64,000 nt of DNA, taken from Methylobacterium mesophilicum (GTDB taxonomy: Bacteria; Pseudomonadota; Alphaproteobacteria; Rhizobiales; Beijerinckiaceae). Positions 16,404-25,339 of the stretch are shown here, piece after piece. The position numbers were made by a program, and so were the translations under genes. The notes beneath the pieces are model-generated. The model was not told the origin of the DNA. It did not search any database and worked only from the letters and a program-made list of their open reading frames with translations. Positions within the stretch are counted from its first letter, which is position 1; each line of letters starts with the position of its first letter. Location: contig NZ_BPQU01000022.1 in NCBI RefSeq assembly GCF_022179445.1, positions 29,460 to 93,459 on the forward strand. Reading direction: 5' to 3'.

Positions 16404-17666
16404 TCAGGCGACCCGCCGCATCACCAAACTCGCATTCGTCCCACCAAACCCAAACGAGTTCGACAGCACCACGTCCACCTGCTTGCGCTTCGCCTCGAAC
16501 GGCACGAGGTCGATCTTGGTCTGGACGGAGGGGTTGTCGAGGTTGAGCGTCGGCGGGATCACGCCGTCGCGCAGGACGAGGATCGAAAAGATCGCCTCGA
16601 CCGAGCCGGCGGCGCCGAGCAGGTGGCCGACCGAGCTCTTGGTGGAGGACATCGTCGCGTTGGCGGCGGCATCCCCCAAAAGACGCTCCACGGCCTTCAG
16701 CTCCAGCTCGTCGCCCATGGGCGTCGAGGTGCCGTGGGCATTGATGTAGCCGATCTCGGCGGGCGAGATGCCGGCGCGCTTCACGGCCGCGGTCATGCAG
16801 CGGAAGGCGCCGTCGCCGTCCGGGGACGGGGAGGTGATGTGGTAGGCGTCGCCCGAGAGGCCGTAGCCGACCACCTCGGCGTAGATCTTGGCGCCCCGGG
16901 CCTTGGCGTGCTCGTACTCCTCGAGCACGACGATGCCGGCGCCCTCGCCCATGAGGAAGCCGTCCCGGTCGCGGTCGTAGGGGCGGGAGGCCTTCTCCGG
17001 GGTGTCGTTGAAGCCGGTGGTCAGCGCCCGGCAGGCCGAGAAGCCGGCGATCGACAGGCGGTTGACCGGCGATTCGGCCCCGCCCGCCACCATCACGTCG
17101 GCGTCGCCGAGCGCCACCAGGCGGCTCGCGTCGCCGATGGCGTGGGCGCCGGTGGAGCAGGCCGTGACCACGGCGTTGTTCGGGCCCTTGAGCCCGTAGG
17201 CGATCGAGACCTGGCCGGAGGCGAGGTTGATGATCCGGCCCGGGATGAAGAACGGCGAGATCCGGCGCGGGCCCTTCTCGTGGAGGGTGATCGCGGCGTC
17301 GTAGATGCCGCCGATGCCGCCGATGCCGGAGCCGATCAGCACGCCGGTGGCGCACTGGTCCTCGTGGCTCTTGGGGTGCCAGTTGGCGTCCTTCAGGGCC
17401 TCGTCGGCCGCCGCCATCGCGTAGACGATGAACGGATCGACCTTGCGCTGCTCCTTGGGCTCCATCACCGCGTCGGGGTTGAAGGTGCCGTCGGTGCCGT
17501 CGCCGAACGGGACCTGCGCGGCGACCCGGCAGGGCAGGTCGGCGGATTCGAAGCCGCGGATCGGGCCGGCGCCGCTGTCGCCCGCGATCAGCCGGCTCCA
17601 GGTGTGCTGCACCCCGCTGCCGAGCGGCGTGACCATCCCCAGACCCGTGACCACCACCCGCCGCAT
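16404..17666 (-). CDS. fabF: Beta-ketoacyl-ACP synthase II (KAS II)
   Basis: A 420-residue condensing enzyme that elongates acyl chains by joining malonyl-ACP to acyl-ACP in the cytoplasm. The Cys-His-His triad is visible: Cys in VVTACSTGAHAI, His in INAHGTSTPMGD, and His in SSVGHLLGAAGSVEAI. It starts VVVTGLGMVTPLGSGVQHTW and ends with the glycine-rich FGFGGTNASLVMRRV that closes KAS proteins. It is the last gene of fabD-fabG-acpP-fabF read right to left, 187 bp after acpP. In Rhizobiales mltG usually follows; here it does not. Confidence 0.97.
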   Translation of the reverse strand: MRRVVVTGLGMVTPLGSGVQHTWSRLIAGDSGAGPIRGFESADLPCRVAAQVPFGDGTDGTFNPDAVMEPKEQRKVDPFIVYAMAAADEALKDANWHPKSHEDQCATGVLIGSGIGGIGGIYDAAITLHEKGPRRISPFFIPGRIINLASGQVSIAYGLKGPNNAVVTACSTGAHAIGDASRLVALGDADVMVAGGAESPVNRLSIAGFSACRALTTGFNDTPEKASRPYDRDRDGFLMGEGAGIVVLEEYEHAKARGAKIYAEVVGYGLSGDAYHITSPSPDGDGAFRCMTAAVKRAGISPAEIGYINAHGTSTPMGDELELKAVERLLGDAAANATMSSTKSSVGHLLGAAGSVEAIFSILVLRDGVIPPTLNLDNPSVQTKIDLVPFEAKRKQVDVVLSNSFGFGGTNASLVMRRVA

Positions 17667-17853
17667 GCTACCTGTCCCGTCTCAAGAACCGTCTTGGGAC
17701 GCGCTCCCCCCGCCGCCATCGACGCCGGCCCGGTGCCGGAGCGCATCTCGAACAACCGATCGCGGCCGGATCGGTGCCACCGAACCGCGAAACGCAGAAC
17801 GGCGCGGGGGCTGCTTCGCCTCACCCGCGCCGCGTGAAACCGAATCCGGCGCC

Positions 17854-18093
17854 TCAGGCGGCCGAGTTCTTTTCCAGGAACTTCACCGCGTCGCCGACCG
17901 TCTGGATGGTCTCAGCGGCGTCGTCCGGGATCTCGACGTTGAATTCTTCCTCGAAGGCCATGACCAGCTCGACGGTGTCGAGGCTGTCGGCACCGAGGTC
18001 GTCGATGAAGTTGGCGCTCTCGACCACCTTCTCGGGCTCGACGCCCAGATGCTCGACGACGATCTTCTTCACGCGCTCAGCGATATCGCTCAT
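17854..18093 (-). CDS. acpP: Acyl carrier protein
   Basis: A 79-residue acidic helical protein. The phosphopantetheine attachment serine is Ser37 in the conserved DDLGADSLDTVELVMAFEEE. It carries growing fatty acyl chains between the Fab enzymes. Length and sequence are standard. The start ATG 18093 fits the family exactly. The 280-bp gap from fabG is larger than elsewhere in the cluster and includes GC-rich hairpins, so acpP may have its own promoter, as it often does. Confidence 0.97.
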   Translation of the reverse strand: MSDIAERVKKIVVEHLGVEPEKVVESANFIDDLGADSLDTVELVMAFEEEFNVEIPDDAAETIQTVGDAVKFLEKNSAA

Positions 18094-18370
18094 CGGTCTT
18101 CCGTCCTCGTCCTTTTGGTCTGTCAGTCTTCTCGGGGTGCCGTGGCCGCGCCGCGCCCCTTCGGGCTTGTTGGCGAGCCGGTGTCGATCGCGCGTGTTTC
18201 GAGGTGAACTGGGAGGGCCCCGCCGGGGGGCCTTGGACTGAAAACCCGCTGAACCGTCAACCCCCTGTACGGCTGCGGGGCGTGGTAGCACAGGGTTCCC
18301 GCCCTGGCGAGAGCCGTTCAGAATCCCTTCATCGGTGTGGCCCGCGCGTGTCTAAGACATCGCTTCGGGC

Positions 18371-19108
18371 CTAGAACATCGCCATGCCGCCGTTCACGTG
18401 CAGGGTGTGGCCGGTGACGTAGGCCGCTTCCGCGGACGACAGGTAGATGCAGGCGGCGGCGACCTCCGCGCCCTCGCCCAGCCGCCCGGCCGGCACCCGG
18501 GCGAGGATGCCCTCGCGCTGCTTCTCGTTGAGCGCGTCGGTCATCGGCGAGCTGATGAAGCCCGGCGCGATGCAGTTGACCGTGATCCCGCGCGAGGCGA
18601 CCTCGGCGGCGAGCGCCTTGGTCATGCCGACCAGGCCGGCCTTGGCGGCGGCGTAGTTGCCCTGGCCGGGATTGCCGGTCGAGCCCACCACCGAGCCGAT
18701 GTTGACGATCCGTCCGGAGCGGCGGCGCATCATGCCCTTCACCGCCGCGCGCGAGAGCCGGAAGGCCGCGGTGAGGTTGACGGCGAGCACCTGCTCCCAC
18801 TCGTCGTCCTTCATCCGCATGAACAGGTTGTCCCGGGTGATGCCGGCATTGTTGACCAGGATGTCGAGGGGCCCGATCGCCGCCTCGGCCGCCGGCACCA
18901 GGCCCTCCACCGAGTCCTTGTCGGAGAGGTCGGCCGCCACCGGACTCGCCCGCTCGCCGAGTTCCGCGGCCAGGGCCTCCAGCGCCGCGGGCCTCGTGCC
19001 GGACAGCGCCACGGTGGCGCCCTGGGCGTGCAGCCCCCGGGCGATCGCCTGGCCGAGGCCGCCGGTGGCGCCGGTCACGAGGGCTTTCCGGCCGGTGAGA
19101 TCGAACAT
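18371..19108 (-). CDS. fabG: 3-oxoacyl-ACP reductase
   Basis: A 245-residue short-chain dehydrogenase that reduces 3-oxoacyl-ACP with NADPH. The nucleotide-binding TGATGGLGQAIA lies near residues 12-23, NNAG at 86-89, and the catalytic Tyr152-x3-Lys156 in GNYAAAKAGL. Start ATG 19108 is 17 bp from the end of fabD, consistent with co-transcription. It is the second gene of the fabD-fabG-acpP-fabF operon. Confidence 0.97.
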   Translation of the reverse strand: MFDLTGRKALVTGATGGLGQAIARGLHAQGATVALSGTRPAALEALAAELGERASPVAADLSDKDSVEGLVPAAEAAIGPLDILVNNAGITRDNLFMRMKDDEWEQVLAVNLTAAFRLSRAAVKGMMRRRSGRIVNIGSVVGSTGNPGQGNYAAAKAGLVGMTKALAAEVASRGITVNCIAPGFISSPMTDALNEKQREGILARVPAGRLGEGAEVAAACIYLSSAEAAYVTGHTLHVNGGMAMF

Positions 19109-19125
19109 GCGGGACTCCCTTTGTC

Positions 19126-20067
19126 CTAGAGCGTGAACGCCGCCACGTCCGCGGGCGTGCCGACGGCCGCGGCGCGGGCCTGGGGCGCGATGCGCTTGAC
19201 CAGGCCGGTGAGCACCTTGCCGGCGCCGAGCTCGTAGAACTGGTCGGCCCCCGCGGCCGCCATGGCGGCGACGCTCTCGCGCCAGCGCACCGTGCCGGTG
19301 ACCTGCTCGACCAGGGCGGCCCGGATCGCGTCCGGCTCCGCGACCGGGGCCGCGGTCACGTTGGCGTAGAGCGGCACCCGGGGGGCGTTCAGGGTCACGG
19401 CGGACAGCGCCTGCGCCATCGCGGCGGCGGCGGGCGCCATCAGGCGGCAGTGGAACGGGGCGGAGACGTTGAGCATCACGGCGCGCTTGACCCCGCGCTC
19501 CGTGGCGATGCCGACGGCGCGCTCCACGGCCGCCCGGTCGCCCGACAGCACCACCTGGCCGCCGCCGTTGTCGTTGGCGACGTCGCAGGCCGCGCCGTCC
19601 GATTCGAGCGAGGCCGCCTCGGCGATGCCGCGGGCCGCCTCGACATCGGTGCCGATCAGGGCCGCCATCGCGCCCACGCCCGGCGCCACCGCCGCCTGCA
19701 TGGCCTCGCCGCGCAGGCGCAGCAGCCGGGCCGCATCCGCGATCGACAGGCTGCCGGCGGCCGCGAGCGCCGCGTACTCGCCGAGCGAATGCCCGGCCAC
19801 GCAGGCGACGTCCCGGGCGAGGTCGAGGCCGCGCTCGGCCTCCAGCACGCGCAGGACCGCGAGGCTCGCCGCCATCAGGGCCGGCTGGGCGTTGGTGGTG
19901 AGGGTCAGGTCCTCGACGGGCCCGTCGAACATCAGCCGGGAGAGCGGCTGGGACAGGGCGTCGTCGACTTCGTCGAGCACGGCCCGCGCCTGCGGGAACG
20001 CGTCGGCCAGCGCCTTCGCCATGCCGACCGCCTGGCTGCCCTGGCCGGGAAAGATGAGTGCGCGCAT
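19126..20067 (-). CDS. fabD: Malonyl-CoA-ACP transacylase
   Basis: The 313-residue product moves the malonyl group from CoA to acyl carrier protein, the first committed loading step of fatty-acid synthesis. It starts MRALIFPGQGSQAVGMAKAL with the family GQGSQ motif, and the nucleophile serine is in VAGHSLGEYAALAAAG. The histidine of the Ser-His pair is likely in NVSAPFHCRLMAP. ATG 20067 begins exactly at the conserved N-terminus; the longer frame to 20151 is not conserved. It is the first gene of the fab operon. Confidence 0.97.
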   Translation of the reverse strand: MRALIFPGQGSQAVGMAKALADAFPQARAVLDEVDDALSQPLSRLMFDGPVEDLTLTTNAQPALMAASLAVLRVLEAERGLDLARDVACVAGHSLGEYAALAAAGSLSIADAARLLRLRGEAMQAAVAPGVGAMAALIGTDVEAARGIAEAASLESDGAACDVANDNGGGQVVLSGDRAAVERAVGIATERGVKRAVMLNVSAPFHCRLMAPAAAAMAQALSAVTLNAPRVPLYANVTAAPVAEPDAIRAALVEQVTGTVRWRESVAAMAAAGADQFYELGAGKVLTGLVKRIAPQARAAAVGTPADVAAFTL

Positions 20068-20382
20068 GGCTTGTCTTGATCGCTCTCGCCGGGCGGCGCG
20101 CGAACGCCGCCCGTGTCGGCCGAAACTCTCGAATGGGGCGCGCACTCGCACCCGGGGCAGCGGGTGTCAACAATGCGTCGCACAATCCGCCACCCGCCCG
20201 GACCCTGCCCGCCGCGAAGCCCCGCAGCCGCCCCCGTCCCGCCCCCCGTGCCACGCCCCCGTCCCCGCGCCCGCCAGACGCGCGCCGGGCGCAACCCGCT
20301 GTGCTTGTTGCACAACGGCATTCCGTGTAGAGTGCGGCCACACCCGACATCACCCGTCGCTTAAGCTGAGGAGCCGCCCCGC
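20068..20382. other. Divergent intergenic region between fabD and rpoZ
   Basis: The gap separates two divergent operons, so it should hold promoters in both directions. A sigma-70-like pair facing rpoZ is listed separately (20305-20333). No small gene or hairpin stands out. Confidence 0.5.
20305..20333 (+). promoter_or_regulatory. Candidate sigma-70 promoter for rpoZ
   Basis: TTGTTG and TAGAGT are separated by 17 bases, 50 bp before the rpoZ ATG. Matches are partial (5 of 6 and 4 of 6 to the consensus, counting loosely), so this is only a candidate. The palindrome GTTGCACAAC overlaps the first box. Confidence 0.35.
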
Positions 20383-20793
20383 ATGGCGCGCGTCACCGTC
20401 GAAGACTGCATCGAGAAGGTCGAGAACCGGTTCGAGCTGGTGCTCCTGGCGAGCCACCGGGCGCGCCTCCTGGCCGCCGGCGCCCCGCTCACCATCGACC
20501 GCGACCGCGACAAGAACCCCGTCGTGGCTCTGCGCGAGATCGGCGACGAGACGATCACGGCCGACGACCTCAAGGAACAGCTGATCCACTCGATGCAGAA
20601 ATACGTCGAGGTCGACGAGCCGGAGGCCGAGACCGTGCCGCTGCTGTCGAGTTCGCCGGCCGCCGCCGCCGTGGCCCCGCAATCCTCCAGCGACGATGGG
20701 GCGGTCCAGTTCGACCGCATGAGCGAGGAGGACCTGCTGCGCGGCCTCGAGAACCTCGCCCCGCCGGTCGAGACCGACGACGAGGGCGAGTGA
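20383..20793 (+). CDS. rpoZ: RNA polymerase omega subunit
   Basis: The 136-residue product matches omega: MARVTVEDCIEKVENRFELV and LLASHRARLLAAGAPLTIDR with the conserved DKNPVVALREIGDETI. Omega helps assemble RNA polymerase by binding the beta-prime subunit. The C-terminal half (residues 75-136) is a longer acidic tail than in enteric omega but is usual in Rhizobiales. GAGGAG ribosome site upstream. It sits immediately before the (p)ppGpp enzyme, an arrangement conserved in alphaproteobacteria. Confidence 0.97.
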   Translation: MARVTVEDCIEKVENRFELVLLASHRARLLAAGAPLTIDRDRDKNPVVALREIGDETITADDLKEQLIHSMQKYVEVDEPEAETVPLLSSSPAAAAVAPQSSSDDGAVQFDRMSEEDLLRGLENLAPPVETDDEGE

Positions 20794-20988
20794 GCCCGAG
20801 CATCGAGTAGGGGCGTGTAAGCCTCGGAAAGCGAGCCGCACCACGTGGGTCTGGATGATCACGACCTGACCGCGACCGGACCCGGCGGAGACGCCGGGTT
20901 CTTGCGTTCGGACGGCGAAACCGTCGCAACCGGCGCTTTTCCCCCGCCGGGGGCTGGCGCCGGCACGCCCGTTGCGGGAGAGTCGGCC

Positions 20989-23259
20989 GTGATCCCGACC
21001 CCGCGTGCCACCCAGGAACCGACGACGTCCCGGCGGATGATGCGCCAGTACGAACTCGTCGAGCGGGTGAAGCGCTACAACCCGGCCGCCGACGAGGCGC
21101 TGCTCAACCGCGCCTACGTGTACGCCATGCAGGCGCACGGCACGCAGAAGCGCGCGTCCGGCGACCCGTTCTTCGCGCATCCCCTCGAAGTCGCCGGGAT
21201 CCTCACCGACCTCCACCTCGACGACGCCACCATCGTGGCCGCGGTCCTGCACGACACCGTGGAGGACACCGAGGCGACCCTGGAGGAGATCCGCCGGCTG
21301 TTCGGGCCGGAGATCGGCGCGCTGGTCGACGGGCTGACCAAGCTCAAGCGGCTCGACCTGGTCTCCAAGCAGGCCGCCCAGGGCGAGAACTTCCGCAAGC
21401 TGCTCCTGGCGGTCGCCGCGGACGTGCGCGTGCTGCTGGTCAAGCTCGCCGACCGCCTGCACAACATGCGTACCCTCCACCACATGCGGGAGGACAAGCG
21501 CCACCGCATCGCCCAGGAGACCCTGGACATCTACGCGCCGCTCGCCGGCCGGATGGGGATGCAGGAGCTGCGCGAGGAGTTGGAGGACCTGGCCTTCCGC
21601 AACATCGAGCCGGAGGTCTACGCCACCATCACGCAGCGGCTCGCCCGCCTCACCGCCAAGTCCGAGCGGGTGGTCGAGACCATCGCGCAGGTGCTGACCG
21701 AGAAGCTGTCGGCCCAGGGCATCACCGCCGAGGTCAGCGGCCGGCAGAAGCGGCCGTTCTCGATCTGGTCGAAGATGGAGCGCAAGTCGGTCGCCTTCGA
21801 GCAGCTCTCCGACATCTTCGGCTTCCGGGTGATCGTGGACACGGTCCAGGATTGCTACGCGGCGCTCGGGATCGTCCATACCAGCTGGCCGATGGTGCCG
21901 GGCCGGTACAAGGACTACATCTCGACCCCGAAGCAGAACGATTACCGGTCGATCCACACCACGGTGATCGGGCCCAAGAGCCAGCGCGTCGAGCTGCAGA
22001 TCCGCAGCCGCGCCATGGACGACATCGCCGAATACGGCATCGCGGCGCACGCCCATTACAAGGAACTCGGCAAGGACGTGCCCAGGGAGCCGGGCAGCGT
22101 CCACCCGAAGCTGGCCGCCGAGAGCGGCGCCTACCAGTGGCTGCGCCGGACCATCGAGCTGCTGGCCGAGGGCGACAGCCCGGAAGAGTTCCTGGAGCAC
22201 ACGAAGCTGGAGCTGTTCCAGGACCAGGTGTTCTGCTTCACCCCGAAGGGCCGGCTGATCGCCCTGCCGCGGGGCGCGACGCCGATCGACTTCGCCTACG
22301 CGGTGCACACCGACGTCGGCAACTCGGCGGTGGGCGCCAAGATCAACGGCCGCATGGCGCCGCTGCTGCACGAGCTCGCCAACGGCGACGAGGTCGAGAT
22401 CAGCCGGTCGGACGGCGCCTCGCCGCCGGCCGCCTGGGAATCCCTGGTGGTGACCGGCAAGGCCCGGGCGGCGATCCGGCGGGCGACCCGGACGGCGGTG
22501 CGCCGGCAATATGCCGGGCTCGGCCGCCAGATCCTCGACCGGGCGTTCGAACGCGCGGCCAAGACCTTCTCGGAGGACAAGCTGCGCGGGGCGCTGCCGC
22601 GGCTGGCCCGCGCCACCACCGAGGACGTGTTCGCCGCCGTCGGGCGCGGCGAGATGTTTTCCGGCGACGTGGTCCGGGCGGTCTATCCCGACCACCGCGA
22701 CGAGCGCCGGCCCTCCTCGCAGGGGGCGCTGAACGGGGCCGGCCGGCTCGTGCGCTCGGCCGACCAGACCATGCGGCTGACCTTCCCGGGTAGCGAAGGC
22801 CGCAGCGACGCCATCCCGATCCGGGGCCTGGCCGGCGACCTGCCGGTGACCTTCGCGCCGAACGGCGGCGCGGTCCCGGGCGACCGGATCGTCGGCATCC
22901 TGACCCCCGGGGTCGGCGTGACCGTCTACCCGATCCAGTCGGCGGCGCTCGCCGCCTTCGACAACGAGCCCGAGCGCTGGCTCGACGTCCGCTGGGACAC
23001 CGAGGCCTCGGGCAGCGAGCGATTCCCGGCCCGCCTGGCGCTGAAGTCGATCAACGAGCCGGGGGTGTTCGCCCAGATCGCCCAGGTGATCGCCGACCAC
23101 GACGGCAACATCGACAACATCTCGATGAAGCGCCGCACCCAGGACTTCACCGACATCACCATCGACCTGTCGGTCTGGGACCTCCAGCACCTCACGGCGA
23201 TCATCGCGGAGCTGCGCGGCAAGCGACCGGTCAACAGCGTCGAACGGGTGAACGGCTGA
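20989..23259 (+). CDS. rsh: Bifunctional (p)ppGpp synthetase/hydrolase (RelA/SpoT homologue)
   Basis: From GTG 20989 the product has 756 residues. It makes and degrades the alarmone (p)ppGpp in the stringent response. Order: HD hydrolase domain (FFAHPLEVAGIL, VLHDTVEDTEAT), synthetase domain (VPGRYKDYISTPKQNDYRSI, then RVELQIRSRAMDDIAEYGIA), TGS domain (FTPKGRLIALPRGATPIDFA) and C-terminal ACT domain (FAQIAQVIADHDGNIDNISM). Both catalytic domains keep their motifs, so it is predicted bifunctional. GTG 20989 has a GGGAGAG ribosome site; the family's usual first residues MMRQYELVERV begin at ATG 21037, which is the alternative start. Confidence 0.94.
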   Translation: MIPTPRATQEPTTSRRMMRQYELVERVKRYNPAADEALLNRAYVYAMQAHGTQKRASGDPFFAHPLEVAGILTDLHLDDATIVAAVLHDTVEDTEATLEEIRRLFGPEIGALVDGLTKLKRLDLVSKQAAQGENFRKLLLAVAADVRVLLVKLADRLHNMRTLHHMREDKRHRIAQETLDIYAPLAGRMGMQELREELEDLAFRNIEPEVYATITQRLARLTAKSERVVETIAQVLTEKLSAQGITAEVSGRQKRPFSIWSKMERKSVAFEQLSDIFGFRVIVDTVQDCYAALGIVHTSWPMVPGRYKDYISTPKQNDYRSIHTTVIGPKSQRVELQIRSRAMDDIAEYGIAAHAHYKELGKDVPREPGSVHPKLAAESGAYQWLRRTIELLAEGDSPEEFLEHTKLELFQDQVFCFTPKGRLIALPRGATPIDFAYAVHTDVGNSAVGAKINGRMAPLLHELANGDEVEISRSDGASPPAAWESLVVTGKARAAIRRATRTAVRRQYAGLGRQILDRAFERAAKTFSEDKLRGALPRLARATTEDVFAAVGRGEMFSGDVVRAVYPDHRDERRPSSQGALNGAGRLVRSADQTMRLTFPGSEGRSDAIPIRGLAGDLPVTFAPNGGAVPGDRIVGILTPGVGVTVYPIQSAALAAFDNEPERWLDVRWDTEASGSERFPARLALKSINEPGVFAQIAQVIADHDGNIDNISMKRRTQDFTDITIDLSVWDLQHLTAIIAELRGKRPVNSVERVNG

Positions 23260-23620
23260 GACCAGCCGACGCCCCGGCGCGGGGCAGATCTCAGGTTTTC
23301 CAGTCCAACCTCGGTAAAGGGCCGTCGTGGCGCGGGCGTATACACCGGGATACGATGAACGCCTTCGCGCGCGCGCGCGATCGGCGCCGCAAGAGGCACA
23401 TCCCCTGCGATTGACTTGACACAGCTGCGTTTCAACCGAATGGTTGGCCCGCCCGGGTGACGGTCGCCCGGAAGGGGACCGTGCTTACGCGTCCCGGATT
23501 TCAATCCGTCTCGGTATTCGATCGCGACGATGCGGCCCCGGGTTTTCAGCCCCGGACCTCGACCAGCCGTTTCAGCACACGATTTCCGACAACCCGTATT
23601 CTTCAGGATTCGACCCATCC
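23260..23620. other. Intergenic region with weak terminator and promoter signals
   Basis: Right after rsh there is a hairpin (GCCCCG, loop, CGGGGC at 23271-23285) followed 12 bases later by TTTT, which may end transcription. A TTGACA box at 23416-23421 could be the -35 element of a promoter for the NYN gene, but no good -10 follows. A short run of alternating CG occurs near 23368-23380. Confidence 0.4.
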
Positions 23621-24262
23621 ATGGCAGCACCGCAGCGCAGCGCCCTCTTCATCGACGGCGCGAACCTCTACGCGACCACCAAGGCCCTCGGCTTCGATAT
23701 CGACTACAAAAAACTGCTCAAGGAATTTCAGGCTCGCGACAACCTGCTGCGCGCGTTCTACTACACCGCGATGATCGAGGATCAGGAATATTCCTCGATC
23801 CGGCCGCTGATCGATTGGCTCGACTACAACGGCTACCGCGTCGTGACCAAGCCCGTGAAGGAGTTCACGGACTCGATGGGCCGCCGCAAGTACAAGGGCA
23901 ACATGGATATCGAGCTGGCGATCGACGCCCTCGAACTCAGCCCGCATATCGACCACATGGTGCTGTTCTCCGGCGACGGCGACTTCCGCTCGCTGGTCGA
24001 GGCGATGCAGCGGCGCGGCGTCAAGGTGACGGTGATCTCCACCATCCAGACCCAGCCGGCGATGATCTCGGACGAGCTGCGCCGGCAGGCCGACGAGTTC
24101 GTGGATCTGGCGAGCCTGTCGAACCGCATCGGCCGGGAGCCGAGCGAGCGCCCGGTCCGGCCCCCCGGCGAGACCGCCAGCCGCTACCGCGGCGAAGCCC
24201 GCCCGAGCCCGGCCCTCGAGAACCGCTACGGCATCCGCCAGCCGGACGCCGAGGAAGGCTGA
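23621..24262 (+). CDS. NYN-domain RNase-like protein (LabA/DUF88 family)
   Basis: A 213-residue protein whose first 160 residues are a NYN/PIN-like nuclease domain: SALFIDGANLYATTKALG supplies the first Asp, KGNMDIELAIDALELS the middle acidic pair, and MVLFSGDGDFRSLVEAMQRR the last aspartates. Such domains bind a metal and cut or process RNA. The C-terminal 50 residues are Arg/Pro-rich and may be disordered. The NYN gene near rpoZ/rsh/smpB is common in Rhizobiales. ATG 23621 is used because the domain begins there. Confidence 0.85.
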   Translation: MAAPQRSALFIDGANLYATTKALGFDIDYKKLLKEFQARDNLLRAFYYTAMIEDQEYSSIRPLIDWLDYNGYRVVTKPVKEFTDSMGRRKYKGNMDIELAIDALELSPHIDHMVLFSGDGDFRSLVEAMQRRGVKVTVISTIQTQPAMISDELRRQADEFVDLASLSNRIGREPSERPVRPPGETASRYRGEARPSPALENRYGIRQPDAEEG

Positions 24263-24265
24263 TCT

Positions 24266-24835
24266 TCAGGCGCTGCCGCCGTCGAGCCAGTCGATCACCT
24301 GCCGGGCGCTGCGGTCGGGCGGGAACACCGGGTAGAACACCCGCGCGACCACGCCGTCGTCGATCACCAGGGTGAGGCGGCGCAGGAGCACCTGCCCGCC
24401 CGCCTCGAACACCGGCAGGCGCGCGGCCATCGCGAAGGCGCGGTGCGGGTCGGCCAGCAGCGGGAACGGCAGCCGCAACCGCTCGGCGGCCTCGCGCTGG
24501 TCGGCACCGGTCTGGGTCGAAAGGCCGAAGACCTGCGCGACGCCGCGCTCCCTCAACGCGGCGTGGTGGTCGCGGAAGTCGCAGGCCTGCGGGGTGCAGC
24601 CCCGGGCGCCGGGAATCGCGTCCCAGTCCGGCGTCAGGGCCGGCTTCCCCGGCGTGCCGGTGCGGGGATAGGCATAGGCCACCGTGCGGCCGGAGAGCTT
24701 CGCCAGCGAGACGGTCCGGCCGTCCGTGGCGGTCAGCGCCACGTCGGGCAGCTTCATCCCGCGCAGGTGATCGGCCGCGCCGTCATCCACGGGGGCGGGG
24801 AGGTCGGCGGGCAGGCTGTCGGGACGATCGGTCAT
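24266..24835 (-). CDS. Peroxiredoxin (PrxQ/AhpC-TSA family)
   Basis: The 189-residue product is a thiol peroxidase of the thioredoxin fold. The active-site cysteine is in RGCTPQACDFRDHHAAL, like the GCTxExC of PrxQ proteins, with a second cysteine five residues later as resolving candidate. Ahead of it is a longer loop (YPRTGTPGKPALTPDWDAIP) than in E. coli BCP, giving a separate subgroup. It is read opposite to the NYN gene; the stop codons are nearly adjacent. It reduces peroxides using thioredoxin or a similar donor. Confidence 0.88.
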   Translation of the reverse strand: MTDRPDSLPADLPAPVDDGAADHLRGMKLPDVALTATDGRTVSLAKLSGRTVAYAYPRTGTPGKPALTPDWDAIPGARGCTPQACDFRDHHAALRERGVAQVFGLSTQTGADQREAAERLRLPFPLLADPHRAFAMAARLPVFEAGGQVLLRRLTLVIDDGVVARVFYPVFPPDRSARQVIDWLDGGSA

Positions 24836-24951
24836 GGGCGGCTCCTCTGCTGCCGCCAGAGTAGATCGCCGGCGGCCAAAGGCGAATCGCTCATCCCACG
24901 CGACGATCTCCGAAACCGGCGACTGTGAACCGCTGGGATTGATTGATCCGC

Positions 24952-24965
24952 AATGCAAATGCATT
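24952..24965. promoter_or_regulatory. Inverted repeat upstream of the prlF-yhaV operon
   Basis: AATGCA and TGCATT are exact reverse complements separated by AA, about 33 bp before ATG 24998. AbrB-type antitoxins autoregulate through such operators, so this is a natural candidate binding site for PrlF. Its position would sit inside the gene if translation began at 24953, which is why 24998 is preferred. Confidence 0.4.
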
Positions 24966-24997
24966 ACATTTCCAGGATGGGAATCGGGGTGCGTGCG

Positions 24998-25339
24998 ATG
25001 GCGAAGGCAGCCGAGATTCTGGAGATTCCAGCCACGGTCACCGCACGGGGCCAGACGACCGTGCCTGCGGCGATTCGGCGGATGCTGGGACTGAAGAATG
25101 CGGGACCCATCGTGTTCCGAACCCTCGCCGACGGCACGATTACCGTCGCGAAGGGCGCGGATCCGCAGGCCGCGGAGGATCCTGCGCTCCGCCCGTTCCT
25201 CGCCCTGCTTGAGCGGGACATCGAGACACGCCCGCAGGCCATCGAGCCGGTCTCTCAGGATCTGTATGCGCGCGCAGCGGCCCTGGTCGATGGGATCGAG
25301 GTCGATCTCGATAGCGCGCTCCCGGATGATGAGGCGTGA
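24998..25339 (+). CDS. prlF: PrlF-type (AbrB/SpoVT fold) antitoxin
   Basis: From ATG 24998 the product has 113 residues. It starts with the swapped-hairpin AbrB-like DNA-binding domain (ATVTARGQTTVPAAIRRMLG, IVFRTLADGTITVAKG), followed by an acidic C-terminal half that would bind the toxin. It is the antitoxin of the PrlF-YhaV pair: the yhaV start overlaps its stop by four bases (GTGA). A GTG at 24989 and an ATG at 24953 are other in-frame starts. The pair is probably autoregulated through a nearby inverted repeat. Confidence 0.88.
   Translation: MAKAAEILEIPATVTARGQTTVPAAIRRMLGLKNAGPIVFRTLADGTITVAKGADPQAAEDPALRPFLALLERDIETRPQAIEPVSQDLYARAAALVDGIEVDLDSALPDDEA

Noticed and set aside
20845..20988. 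Longer N-terminus of the (p)ppGpp enzyme from 20845
   Set aside because: The extra 48 residues are Gly/Pro-rich and unlike family members, and the 20845 start lacks a ribosome site, whereas 20989 has a GGGAGAG.
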